64,000 bases of DNA, taken from the NCBI GenBank assembly GCA_038277395.1, contig CM076191.1:29398583-29462582 (forward strand), in the 5' to 3' direction. The position numbers and the translations under genes were made by a program. The notes below the pieces were generated by a model. That model saw only the letters and a list, made by a program, of their open reading frames with translations, was not told the DNA's origin and ran no database searches. Positions 12,959-23,599 of this stretch are shown piece by piece. The DNA is from Dryocosmus kuriphilus (Eukaryota; Arthropoda; Insecta; Hymenoptera; Cynipidae). How positions within the stretch are numbered: the first letter of the stretch is position 1; each line of letters opens with the position of its first letter.

Positions 12959-14111
12959 TTTTCTAATTTAAATTCACTAGAATGTAAATTATAAGAGAAT
13001 TATTTTTCGATAAATATTATAAAAGGGACAATTCCACTTCATCCATGATCGCTTATCGCAAAATGTTTCTGTGTTCACATCCACGTTTGTAAACAGAAGC
13101 ATTCTCGTCTGACTTGAAATCAAATCGATACAACTTGAACGATTCAGGTTCAAACTTAAAATCTAATCTTATCAACAGAATCAGTTTATATGAAAGAAAA
13201 TGTATGTTTTATTCAAAATTGATCGTTTTTTCTGTTTATTATATATATTGCGGACGAATTATCTATATAAAAACGTGGCAAACAATTTTTTTGGTGCATT
13301 ACCAATCATTTTCAAGCATTCTCCTTATCAAAGAAGCCACACCAAGCCACACCGAGAAGCTGTTTCTGTTCCACCCTTCGTGCGAGGCGTTCTTCACGCA
13401 GCCAGACTTTTTTGTTTTGTCATCTTTTCCACCCTAGGCCCTAGCGGAAATTGTAAACGCAATGATTACGCTGTAACCCTAAAGTAACCTCGCAATATAA
13501 TTAATGAAAGCAACAAAATAAACATTTAAATCGTTGCAATTAAAATTCTGAGTTAAAATTGACGTTAGAAAATTACAATGTAAATTAAAAAATTTTATTT
13601 TTCATCGGTTATAGAAGAGAAAAAAACATTTTGAAGCATTCCTGGATGCGGCAATGGACGTGCAATATTGCACGTCGGGCTGCCTCATCCTAGGCATTAT
13701 TTATTATAAACATTGAAATCGGTAAGCAAAACTTATCAATACTTAGAAAAACGCTTAATGTCGCCAAAATGGGCATTAATTAACTAGCTTACACATTTTA
13801 CAAGTAAATGATATAGGTAAAAATAAAAGTTTAAGTTACCAGACTATAAAAAATGTGTATTTCTTGTGTACATATTTCAAAATTCAACATTTTTTTGTCA
13901 CTTGGTATGAATATTTTTAATTTATTCATTATGCAGAATATTCTCTTTATATTGTAGAAGAAATCCTGTGCATATCATTCCAAAAAAAAAAAAAAATGTT
14001 TGGAAACCATTTCAGACCATCAATAATAATCAGTATTATCATAGATATAACGTAATAGATGAGGTATCGAATTAGGTCGGGCACATACCGGTAGTTGGCG
14101 CCACAGAAAAG
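12959..14111. other. Intergenic DNA upstream of the RWD-like gene
   Basis: No supported gene. It should contain the promoter of the - strand gene that begins at 12958. I see no convincing TATA box at a fixed spacing. A perfect 20-bp palindrome lies at 13657-13676, and A/T-rich DNA follows up to the retrotransposon. Confidence 0.4.
13657..13676. repeat. Perfect 20-bp palindrome
   Basis: GACGTGCAATATTGCACGTC is its own reverse complement. It contains CACGT half-sites on both arms. It is not part of any repeat recognised here. Confidence 0.8.
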
Positions 14112-14115
14112 TTAA

Positions 14116-15581
14116 TGTAATGAATCCGGTATTGATTCCCGTATTCATCGTAGAACATCAGCGCTCCGCGCGCAAATTTGAATATATCACAGCAGAATCT
14201 CCAAACGATTCTCATTCCATAATTTCGGTTTGGCTCAATTCTCAAAAACGAGGGACTTGCCTTCGAAAGGTCCAGTTTCCAAGGCCAAGTCACTTCCCGT
14301 CCACTCTCAAATTTTACAACCCAGGTTCGTCGAGCCACTTGAAAATTCTTGGGAACGAAGGGACATCCTGTGCGAGCAACGAGAGATTGTGCAGACCCGT
14401 GAGTCTGGCGAACACGTGGTCGTAAAACGACAGGATGTCCTCGAATAGCGGGCCTCTTTGAATTCCTCCTTGCCGGAAAACGGAAGCAAGTTTTTCAGGT
14501 TTTTGTCGATTCTGGGTGTCCATGCGTGGGAAATTCTCGATCGTAAAACCGAATCTAAAAATCTCGATATTAGAAAACTCGGGTATTTCCGAAAATAGTA
14601 TTCGATAAATTCTTAATTGTTGTGTTATGTATATGCATGTGTGTATACGGGTATACACATGCATATACATAATCACATATTGTATGGGTGGGAAACTCCA
14701 AGCTGCGAAACTGAATTTAGCATCTTAAAATTTGAAAAGTAGGAATTGCTCTGAGACTTGGAAGAGAGGCGCATGGCGACTGTAGGGATATTGTCTGTAA
14801 ATAACATGCATAAAGAGTTTAAATTGATAAGAATTGATAAGGACTTTTTATAATCATGTGCTAGACTCATCGAGTGTATTAGGTCAGTTCTAGCGAATTG
14901 AAAACCATCATTGTAACTAATGTTTACTTATAGAAAATTCTTAGATTTAATCCAATTTGTATATTCTCCTAATTGTTTTAGACTGACGTTTTTCACATCA
15001 TTTTCTCAACATTTTGTCCTATTAGCAAAATATATAGAGTCGTTTCCAATGATCAACTAATACTCAGACTTTACTTCTATAAACCATATAATTGGAATAT
15101 GATAAAATTAGTATAGCTGTGTAGAAAAATATAAATTAATTAGGAAAGTAATTGTCAGAACATCTTAAAGAATTAGGATTTAGAGTAGAGATAGGCATGC
15201 GTACGTTAGGATGGAAGGAACGAGGAGTAGGCCCAACCCTCTGGTGGTGGGGAGAGGACCGACAGCCACCCCTGCGTGGGTGAACATCGGCAGAGATCGC
15301 CAGAGTTTGAAACCGCGCGGTTCTGGACTCTCTTGTACGAGCACGGAGCATTCAAATAAAACGTGAGAAGTTGTATCCCGGAATTTTGGTTTTTTTTTCA
15401 TTTTTTCCAATTATTAATTACTTGCAGCGGGACTTTTCCACCATTTTCAGCACGACGCGAGGAGAACTTCAGTTCGTTACAGCAAAAGGACTCTCAACCC
15501 TTTCGGGAGTAAACTCGGACATCGTTGGGTTGAAATTCCCGAATTCAAGTTTCGCGCTAAAATACGTTTACGGGCATCACA
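14116..15581 (+). repeat. 5' LTR
   Basis: 1,466 bp, starting TGTAATGAATCC and ending GGGCATCACA (TG...CA). AATAAA at about 15356 is a likely polyadenylation signal. A 44-bp near-perfect hairpin of the type ATGTATATGCATGTG lies at 14627-14670 and is repeated in the other LTR at 24111-24154. Differences between the LTRs cluster at about 14760-15150, while the outer parts are nearly identical. Confidence 0.93.
14118..14676 (-). other. Antisense open frames within the LTR
   Basis: On the strand opposite gag-pol, one frame is open from about 14676 to 14314 (ending IFKWLDEPGL) and an overlapping frame from 14338 down to the LTR edge (VARRTWVVKFESGREV to YDEYGNQYRIHY). Together they give about 180 codons whose composition looks protein-like rather than AT noise. 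The same frames are present in the right LTR (23602-24160). I know no family for it. It may be a captured host fragment, an antisense gene or chance. Confidence 0.3.
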
Positions 15582-16315
15582 GGATAATTTTTGGTGACAG
15601 CTGTGTGGATTTATGCTGACTCGCGTTGTGTCGTGCTACGAAAATTTCAAAAGTGGAGGTGACAGTTGTGACCAAGTGCGCGTGAAAACAATTTATAATC
15701 GGTTTGATTGTTTTCGCTCGGAACGCCGGGCGGATCGAGTAGTTCGGCCGAACGGGCAAGGCAATTATAATCGATGATTATAATCACGCAGTCGCTCCGC
15801 AATCTGAACGCCACAATTTCAGCCCGAATTTTTGACGGGGTTTTTGGAGTCTGAAATTGAAACAGAAGTGTAGAGACCCCGTGTCACTCCTCTCACTTGT
15901 GTAGGCGCAACGTGGGACCGAGAACGAGAGGACCGAGGACGACAGGACCGAGGACAAGGAGGATCGAGAACGAGAGGACCGAGGACGACAGGACCGAGGA
16001 CAAGGAGGACCGAGATCAAGAGGACCAAGGACGAAGAAGACGAGAGAACGAGAGAACCAAGGACGAAGAAGACGAGAGAACGAGAGGACGAAAAGAAGCC
16101 GAAGAAATTGGCTCGCGAGTGTGGTGAACCTTGTGAACTTGGATACTGTGTATGTGTACGTGATATGTGTACGTGTGATGTGTACCGCAAATTCAAGCCA
16201 ATTGTCGTCTAGAACTTCAAAACGGTAAGTCGCATGCGCCAATTTAAAATCCAAGTCGTCAGAGCCTTTTGAAATTTATTCTCCCTTTTGAATTTAAATC
16301 AAATCCATTTCTAAA
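15582..16315 (+). other. Retrotransposon leader with candidate primer site and purine-rich tandem repeats
   Basis: TGGTGACAGCTGTG at 15592 lies 10 bases after the LTR and begins with TGG, as a tRNA primer-binding site should; I could not assign the tRNA. From about 15910 to 16095 the leader is made of tandem repeats of a GAGGACCGAGGACGACAG-like unit. Open frames across it are probably not translated, because gag starts at 16316. Confidence 0.55.
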
Positions 16316-17633
16316 ATGGCGGAAGTAAATGTAGGCGATATGGTCGAGGGCGCGAGTATAGAAATAAGTTCAAACGGCAACGGGATTCGAAATTCGAACG
16401 TTGAGGGCAGCAATCGTGATCACCCGCCCCATGGACACGATTACATTCGTAACCCCCTGGAAGTCATGCCACACGGCCCTTTAGATGTGCAGCTTCCACC
16501 CCAAAACCCCAACAACTTCGAAGACTCAGCCGGGTCATCGCGCGCGAAACGCGCGATACATTCACCCTACCCCCTTCGAAGAATCGGAAAACTATATAAA
16601 TTTTAAAGCTGCCTTGGAATTTATACCCAAGGAATACGACGGGTACAATGTCCCTGCAAATAAATTCGTGCGCGATTGTCTGTACGCGCAAAATTCCATC
16701 CGGCCCGCGGAAAGACCACTTCTATTAAGACTAATTAGATCGCGGATTACAGGAAGTGCGGACGCCTACTTACAAGATAGGGAGATCAATTCCCTGACCG
16801 ATTTGCTAACTAGCATAAAATTAGCGTTTTCTCCTCACCACAACCTGGGTGAACTACAGGCTATGCTAAGTACCGTCACGCAAAATCCCGGGGAATCCGT
16901 GCTTCAATACGGCGTTCGCGTCAGCAAGATTTTGAACGAACTTGTTGAAACCATCGAGCAACAATACCCGCGAGAAGTCGCTTATGGCATGGTAAGGGCT
17001 ACGCGCGAAACCGCGGTAGAAAACTTTATAAGAGGCCTGAAGCCGGCCATAGAACTTAAAGTTAGGTTTAAAAACCCAATTACCCTACAAAACGCCATCA
17101 ATGTAGCCCAAGCCGCAGATTGGGAAGTAGGGTATCAGGATACTCTTCGTCGTGACGCACGTCAGAACAATCTAGGCGCAAATAAATTCAGTCCCTACCG
17201 CGGTAGATCTCAAGTGCGCTCCTTTAAAGGTGATCGTAAAGAAAAGGGTAGCCACAACCAGGCTCGCGACTACGACCGAAGTCACGATAGAAGAAATGCA
17301 GCCCCAGTAACGTGCTTTAACTGCGATAAGCCCGGGCACTATGCCAGAGACTGCAAAAAATCAAAAGGGGATAATCCTCGGGCGACGGATAAGGCCTGTT
17401 TCGTATGCGATAAAGCGGGACACTTGGCTCGCGAATGTCCGCAAAGAAGAAACCCAGAAATTACCTGTTTCAAGTGCGGCAAAATAGGTCACTATGCGAA
17501 CCAGTGCCCCAGCCGCGACCCCCTCCCGTCCACTCAATTCTGCGACCGATGTAAAATAACGGGACACAACAATTCCAATTGTAAACACAGACGCAAGGGC
17601 CGCGACGAAACGACTATCCATTTAAACGATTAA
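16316..17633 (+). CDS. gag: Gag protein with four CCHC zinc knuckles
   Basis: Structural protein that packages the element RNA into cytoplasmic particles. The ATG at 16316 opens a frame that runs to 16606; the conserved capsid-like part continues in another frame to 17633. The change falls in C5 at 16570-16574. After the capsid region (SESVLQYGVRV, then VENFIRGLKPAIELKV), a basic linker leads to four zinc knuckles of the CX2CX4HX4C type: CFNCDKPGHYARDC, CFVCDKAGHLAREC, CFKCGKIGHYANQC and CDRCKITGHNNSNC. Four knuckles is more than the one or two usual in Gypsy gags. The stop at 17631-17633 lies just after the slippery heptamer that gives access to pol. Confidence 0.9.
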
Positions 17634-17683
17634 AAAACTCGATTCGCCGGCGCGGAGTCGAGATCGAGGATCAAGAAGCGCCG
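17621..17683 (+). promoter_or_regulatory. -1 ribosomal frameshift signal (T TTA AAC) with downstream stem
   Basis: The heptamer T TTA AAC (17621-17627) is in register with the gag frame (CAT TTA AAC GAT TAA), one codon before the gag stop. It matches the X XXY YYZ rule for -1 slippage. Slipping back one base places ribosomes in the frame that runs through protease without a stop. Twenty bases downstream, CGGCGC (17648-17653) can pair with GCGCCG (17678-17683) around a 24-base loop, a plausible stimulatory hairpin. Confidence 0.8.
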
Positions 17684-20170
17684 CTCAAGGGTACAGTGTT
17701 CGTAATCAACCCCTCTACTAAAAAACAATCCCCCGTGGTTCAACTTCAAGCTCAAGATTTCAAGTGGAAAAAGGTAGAGTTTCTTGTCGACACAGGGGCC
17801 GAGTTGAATTTAATAAAAAGAAAGGAAGTAAAAAGTAATATTCAAATCAATCGCGAAAATAAATGTCATATATTCGGAATAGGTTCAAGTACAATAAAAA
17901 CACTAGGCGAAGTTAAACTAAAGATAAACGATGCAGAAGTAATATTTCAAGTTGTCCCCAATAGCTTCCCTATTGTTCAAGGCGGCCTCCTAGGCATGCC
18001 ATTCCTCACTGACCAGGATGCCATTTTGCACATAAAAAGGGGTCAAATGACGTCAGACATTGGAACCATTCCGTTCCGCAGAGGGAACACATTTTGTCTA
18101 GCAGCGCGAACTCGGCAATTAGTCTCATTGCCAATCGAAAATTCCAATGTCACGGAAGGGTATTTGCGACGTATCCACGCAGGTCCCGGAATTTTTATAG
18201 GAGAGTCCTTAGTGTCCCAAGTCAATGGCCAGGCCAGAGTCTTTTGTATTAACGCCACAACGCGCGATGTTGAATTGACAATTCCCCCAATCAAGTTGGA
18301 AGAATGCGATACTATCGCTCCGTCCCCTCGGAAGTCAGGAAAAGCGTCAGACGATCGGAGCGCAAGATCTGAAAAAGCCAAAAGAATAGCAGAATTAATA
18401 AAAATAGTCGACATGAACGATTTGAATAGCGAAGAAAGGAATAGCTTAATAGAACTTTTTAACGATCACCTGTACCAATTTAAATTACCGAACGATAAAC
18501 TCCCATGCACGTCGGTTCTAAAACACAGCATCGTAACTTTAGATAACGACCCCGTTCACGGGAAAATGCATAGATTACCCCCACAGCATAGGGAAGAAGT
18601 AAAAAACAATGTGAGGAGTTGTTAAAGAACGAGAGCATCGCCCCATCCAAATCCCCCTATAATTCCCCAGTTTGGGTCGTGCCTAAGCGAACCGATTATG
18701 AAGGTACGAAAAAGTGGCGAATGGTCATTGACTATCGCGCTTTAAATGAGAAGACAGTCGCTGACGCTTACCCCCTACCAAAAATCACCGATATTTTGGA
18801 CCAGTTGGGCGCAGCAAAATATTTCTCAGTGCTGGACTTAGCTTCAGGGTTTCACCAAATTGAAGTGGAACCCGCTGACCGTCACAAAACTGCCTTCTCG
18901 ACTCAATTCGGGTTATTTGAGTTCAATAGAATGCCTTTTGGGTTGCGCAATGCACCTGCAACTTTCCAACGACTCATGGATCGAGTCCTCGCGGGATTGC
19001 AGGGAGTGGAACTCTTCGTCTACATGGACGACATTGTCGTCTATGCTGGCTCGCTTAAAGAACACACGGAGAAGTTAAAAAGACTTTTAGCCAGATTGAA
19101 GGACGCCGGCCTTGTCCTCCAACCCGATAAATGTAGGTTTCTACGCAAAAGAGATAACTTATCTCGGGCACATAATTTCTCAGGACGGCGTAAAGCCAGA
19201 CCCTAGAAAAGTGTCAGCCACTCGGAATTTTCCGCGCCCTAAAGGCAAGAAAAACATCAAACAATTCCTCGGACTCGCCGGATATTATCGGCGATTTATC
19301 CCCGATTTTGCAAAAATTGCAAAACCATTGACCCACCTGCTCAAGCAGTCGTCCAAATTTATCTGGGGACCTGAACAGCAAGAATCTTTCGACAAATTGC
19401 GTCAAACCCTTTCTAGCGAACCCCTCCTTCAATACCCCGACTTCACTCAACCATTTATAATAACTACAGACGCGTCCGGATATGCCTTAGGAGCGGTACT
19501 TAGTCAGGGTTCCATCGGAAAAGATTTACCTGTAGCATATGCTTCGCGAACCCTAAATGACGCTGAAAAAAATTATTCCACTATCGAAAAAGAACTCCTT
19601 GCGATCGTATTCGCCGTGAAGCACTTCCGACCATACGTCTACGGGCGTTATTCACCCTAGTTACCGATCACCGACCCCTAATATGGCTACACAATTTAAA
19701 AGACCCGGTATCTAGGCTAGCTAGGTGGCGAATAAAATTGAAAGATTATCAGTACGTAATTCAATACAAACCAGGAAGAGTAAACTCAAACGCGGATGCT
19801 CTCTCTCGCAACCCGGTGGACGATGACAAGAATTATTACCCGACCAAACCTCTCGACGGAAAATATTATCCAGTAGATCCTAACCCACAATCCCGAACAG
19901 AGGATGATTGTCAGATACTGATCTTGCAAGATCAACTAACTGACACATACTCTAATCCCGACGACTTTATCCTCTACAGCGAGCACGAAATAGAAAGGGT
20001 ATTTCTATTTACGACAGGAGAAGGAAACGAACACTACGAAGACAAAATGACAGACGAGGATGACACTTGCGAAAAGAGAATCAGTGTGGAAGGACGGGTA
20101 AGGGAAGAAGTAGGTCGAGATGGCCCTGTAGAGAGTGGAAAGGGGGGAGGAGGACACGCAGCAATCTAGG
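17628..20170 (+). pseudogene. pol: Pol, part 1: protease, reverse transcriptase, RNase H
   Basis: Entered by -1 slippage at the end of gag. Protease: LVDTGAELNLIK (active-site DTG) near 17785. Reverse transcriptase: SVLDLASGFHQIEV, RMPFGLRNAPATFQ and the catalytic YMDD in FVYMDDIVVY near 19025. RNase H: TTDASGYALGAVLSQ, then TIEKELLAIVFAVKHFRP and VTDHRPLIW carry the acidic residues. The reading frame changes at A6 18601-18606, A4 19147-19150, about 19650 and G6 20142-20147. Each break is a single base and the protein on both sides is well conserved, so damage is recent or is sequence error. The enzyme copies the element RNA into DNA in the particle. The copy as written cannot make a continuous Pol. 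Confidence 0.92.
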
Positions 20171-21166
20171 TCAGCAGGTGAAGTTGCGTGCCCTCCCGAT
20201 CCCATGGGTCCTTCGGGAGGAAGGAGCCCTGGCTCATTAAGGGACGGTGCGGGAGGCAACTGTCCGAGTGGGAGCCGAGCTGCGCAGCCAGTTGAAATAA
20301 ATTTAAAATCTGCAGTAAAACGGGCGTTCCGACGGGAACGGGGGCCATCTGCGAACAAAGAGGAAATGGACAAGGAAAGAACTCTGACAACAGGGGTAGT
20401 TTTAAAACAAGTATCACTGACGACAGAACTAGAAGAAGAGACTTTGAACCCACCGAAAATTAGAAAGGCATCCTTCACAGACCCATACGAAATAAAAAAT
20501 GCGAGAGGTTGCATCCGCCCCCTTTTAAAACCCTTGATTCAATCCAGTAAAGATAAATTGTGGATCCGAGACGATAACATACTAAATTTCATGTCTGTAG
20601 ACTGCGTGTTAACGACCTTGATAGGCAGAGAATTAATGGAGGCTAGAATGTTCCGCCTAAACGATCTGAAAAACGAAAAACCGGAATTAGGTCAAGTAGT
20701 GGTTACAAAAAACGATAAACGGTATATTTTTCATATTTTTGTTAAACAAAGATTCGACGAAAGCGCTTACTTTAAAGACCTCGAACTAGCTATTGATACC
20801 CTTAAACAGGCAACAGAAAATTTGGCAGTCAAAACCTTCAGTATTGCAAAGGACGGAAACGGCCTAACCAGCATTCCCTGGAACCAAATCGAGTCGGTAT
20901 TTAGGAATTATTTTGGCAAAAGCGACTATCAAATTACCGTATGTACTGGCGAAGTGCGAATTCCAGACGAATCGGAGCGTTTGATAATACTCGCAGAATG
21001 TCACGATTCTACAGCAGCGGGGCATCGCGGGGAGAAAAGCACCTACGAAAAGATAAGAGCGCGATTTTATTGGAAGAATCTTAAAAACGACGTTCACCGC
21101 TACGTACAAAGCTGCAACTCCTGTCAAAAGAAAAAACTCGTTAGGGTAAAACGAAACAACCAATGA
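20135..21166 (+). CDS. pol: Pol, part 2: linker, macro domain and integrase zinc-binding domain
   Basis: The first about 110 residues form a low-complexity, charged linker. Residues about 143-272 (20561-20950) read as a macro domain of the TARG1/OARD1 type: NILNFMSVDCVL, then GQVVVTKNDKRYIFHIFVKQ, then DLELAIDTLKQATENLAVKTFSI, GNGLTSIPWNQIESVF and YQITVCTGEV follow the family order. Macro domains bind or remove ADP-ribose. Two usual ligand features are altered: the glycine-rich loop after DC is VLTTLIG rather than MGAGIA, and the GLD catalytic aspartate position is GLT, so hydrolase activity is doubtful. From about residue 283 the integrase HHCC zinc domain follows (ECHDSTAAGHRG ... SCNSCQKK). 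The position between RNase H and integrase is the one occupied by dUTPase in some lentiviruses. Domain call is from pattern memory. Confidence 0.72.
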   Translation: MERGEEDTQQSRSAGEVACPPDPMGPSGGRSPGSLRDGAGGNCPSGSRAAQPVEINLKSAVKRAFRRERGPSANKEEMDKERTLTTGVVLKQVSLTTELEEETLNPPKIRKASFTDPYEIKNARGCIRPLLKPLIQSSKDKLWIRDDNILNFMSVDCVLTTLIGRELMEARMFRLNDLKNEKPELGQVVVTKNDKRYIFHIFVKQRFDESAYFKDLELAIDTLKQATENLAVKTFSIAKDGNGLTSIPWNQIESVFRNYFGKSDYQITVCTGEVRIPDESERLIILAECHDSTAAGHRGEKSTYEKIRARFYWKNLKNDVHRYVQSCNSCQKKKLVRVKRNNQ

Positions 21167-22017
21167 TAATTACCGATACACCCATTAGATCTTTCGAAAA
21201 AATCCAAATGGATATAGTAGGCCCTTTACCCCGAACTGAAATGGGAAATGAATACATTCTTACCTGGCAAGATTGTCTTTCCAAATACTCAGGTGCGATC
21301 CCCCTAATTAACGCGGAAGCACCCACGATAGCCGTAGCATTTGCAGAATCCTTTATATGTATATTTGGTTGCCCGGAAGCCATCCAAACTGATCAGGGTT
21401 CCAATTTTGTTGGTAGAATTATGGAGAATTTCGCCAAAATCTTCAAAATTAGGCAATACAAATCCACAGCCTACCATCCACAGTCTTTAGGAGCGCTCGA
21501 ACGTAGTCACCACACCTTCGTGGAATATCTCAGACATTATTGTGGAAAGACGAATTGGGACGATTGGCTAGCCTTCGCCACCTTTTCCTTTAATACGGCG
21601 GTACATTCGTCCACGGGCGTAACCCCTCACGAAGTCATCTTCGGCAAACCAGCCAGAATTCCGTCCGAATTCGCAAACGAGGTTGTCCCCAGAACGTACG
21701 TTCAATGCGTCGACGATTTGTTGAATCGTCTGACCGAAACTCAAGCCCAGGTCCATGGTCACCTCAATGCTGCGAAAGCGAAAATTAAACATTATTATGA
21801 CAGGAAATTAAACGAGTTAGATTTTAAAGTAGGAGAGCACGTTTATTTGTTAAAAGAACCGCGCAAAAGTAAATTCGAGGATCACTACGACGGACCGTAC
21901 AAAATAAATAGAATATTTAATGACCTAAACGTGGAATTGCAGATAACACCCAACACGACGAGAATTGTTCACATGAATAAATTAAAACACGCGTTTATAA
22001 GAATGTACAAGGATTAA
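21163..22017 (+). CDS. pol: Pol, part 3: integrase catalytic core and C-terminal domain
   Basis: Continuation of pol after a one-base shift at about 21160. The DDE triad is visible: D in QMDIVGPLPR, D in IQTDQGSNFVG and E in LGALERSHHT. The second half includes FNTAVHSSTGVTPHEVIFG, typical of 412/mdg1-like Gypsy integrases. The C-terminal GPY/F module reads DHYDGPYKINRI near residue 250. The enzyme inserts the cDNA and makes the TTAA target duplication seen at the ends. The frame ends naturally at 22017, followed by untranslated DNA rather than env. Confidence 0.93.
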   Translation: MIITDTPIRSFEKIQMDIVGPLPRTEMGNEYILTWQDCLSKYSGAIPLINAEAPTIAVAFAESFICIFGCPEAIQTDQGSNFVGRIMENFAKIFKIRQYKSTAYHPQSLGALERSHHTFVEYLRHYCGKTNWDDWLAFATFSFNTAVHSSTGVTPHEVIFGKPARIPSEFANEVVPRTYVQCVDDLLNRLTETQAQVHGHLNAAKAKIKHYYDRKLNELDFKVGEHVYLLKEPRKSKFEDHYDGPYKINRIFNDLNVELQITPNTTRIVHMNKLKHAFIRMYKD

Positions 22018-23599
22018 CTAAAACTCTAGAAACCTAACGACTAACGTGAAAAGCACATTTCATAGGAGATAGCAAATAAACAAAAATAGTAATTTCCCGG
22101 TAACAGGGCTTGCATTGAAATGAGATTAAAAGTTTTAATTCTTTTCAACGCCTGATTTTTTTTTCTCGTCTCTTATACCACCAAAGGGAACAGAAAAAGT
22201 CAAATTCAATCCATTTCTGTGATTCTCCTGTTCGTTTGACAACGTCAAACATAAACTCAAAATAAAAAAAATAAAAAATAAAATTTTTTAAAAAATGGAA
22301 TACAATATTTGCATAAAAAGTACTGTAGAATCATGAAATCTGCAAAATCTCGTAGGATTTTTGCATAAAACTGCATTAGTTTACTATTAAAAATTTCGTT
22401 TTATTCAAATTGCTTCATGAAAAAAAAAAAATAAACAAATTCGTGATAAATAAATTTAAAAATTACTTTAAACCTTGACTATTTCCGCACAAATCAATCC
22501 TAAAGACGTAATTTGATGAACTTATTGTTCTTGAAAGTTTTTTTTTACTAAATAATTATGTCAAAAACAATAAACAAAAGAAAAATGTTTTTGAATGGAA
22601 ATAGACGGAATTAAATAAATGAAAACTATGTTCTTATCACTAAATAGAAAAAAATATTAGAACAGACGTTACAACCGCTAGGCGAATTGAAGGGAATTAA
22701 AATTCTGACAAACCTATTGTTCCTTTGCAGATTGGAGCATTGTGGAAGAATCTGGTTTTAAATAAGACAGAAAAATTTCACTTTTACATTGAAATCAAGA
22801 AATTTACCATTCTTTTGTATTCAAACCTTCTTACCGGGTTAGAAACAAACGACAGCAACGAAAATTTACACTATAACTTATGCATGCAATAAAATAAACA
22901 AAACAAAAATAAAAAAATAAGATAAACGAGCGAAAGGAATGAGAAATAGATTTAACACTTTTAATCAAAGGATAATTTTAAACTCGAGAAAAGTTTAGAA
23001 TATTTAAACTAAACATAAAATAACTAAATATAATTAATAAAATTAATTAGACATGAAATAATAAACGATTTACAGTAGAGGTTATCATGCGCAGATGACA
23101 CACGTGTCAGAATCCTGGCGCAAAATGTCAGTAAATAAATGAGGTCAAAATATATTATATAAAGTTAAGGAACGCTAAATTAATGTAAATAAGAAAAGAC
23201 CTTACCGTTAAGCATAATCACTCTCATAAACGAGATAACAAACGAACAAGTAAAAACACTTAACTACACCAGTAATTTATACTACACACTTACAACACTC
23301 AACTATTTGACATTGTGCCGTTGAAAGTCCCAATCGGAAACATTTCGCCTCAAAGGTTTCATAATATAAATTTTTAAAACGACTCATTGCTATACACGAT
23401 TCGCCGGCACACATAAGTTGCGCGCGCAGACGGTCGACTGTACATGGACCGACGGCAAATTAATCCTACATCCACTCAAAATTCGCTCGCTTATTGGCAC
23501 AAAGTCCTCTTAAACAATCGAGATCCCCGTTTCTTCTTAAGCCTCGAATTTCTGCAAAAAGATGTTTTATCAAAACACCTTTTTGAATAAGAGGGAAGG
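22018..23599 (+). other. Untranslated 3' region of the retrotransposon, with polypurine tract
   Basis: About 1.58 kb without a significant open frame on the + strand, so no env. AAGAGGGAAGG (23588-23598) lies immediately before the 3' LTR and is the likely plus-strand primer. The part at about 22095-22850 has a diverged partner at 52871-53583. Confidence 0.8.

Noticed and set aside
15784..16254. Long - strand frames in the retrotransposon leader rich in S, R and L
   Set aside because: They are shadows of the purine-rich tandem repeat and stop at no domain border.
22018..23599. env gene in the Gypsy element
   Set aside because: No frame of useful length on the + strand between integrase and the 3' LTR; the element is an ordinary retrotransposon in this respect.
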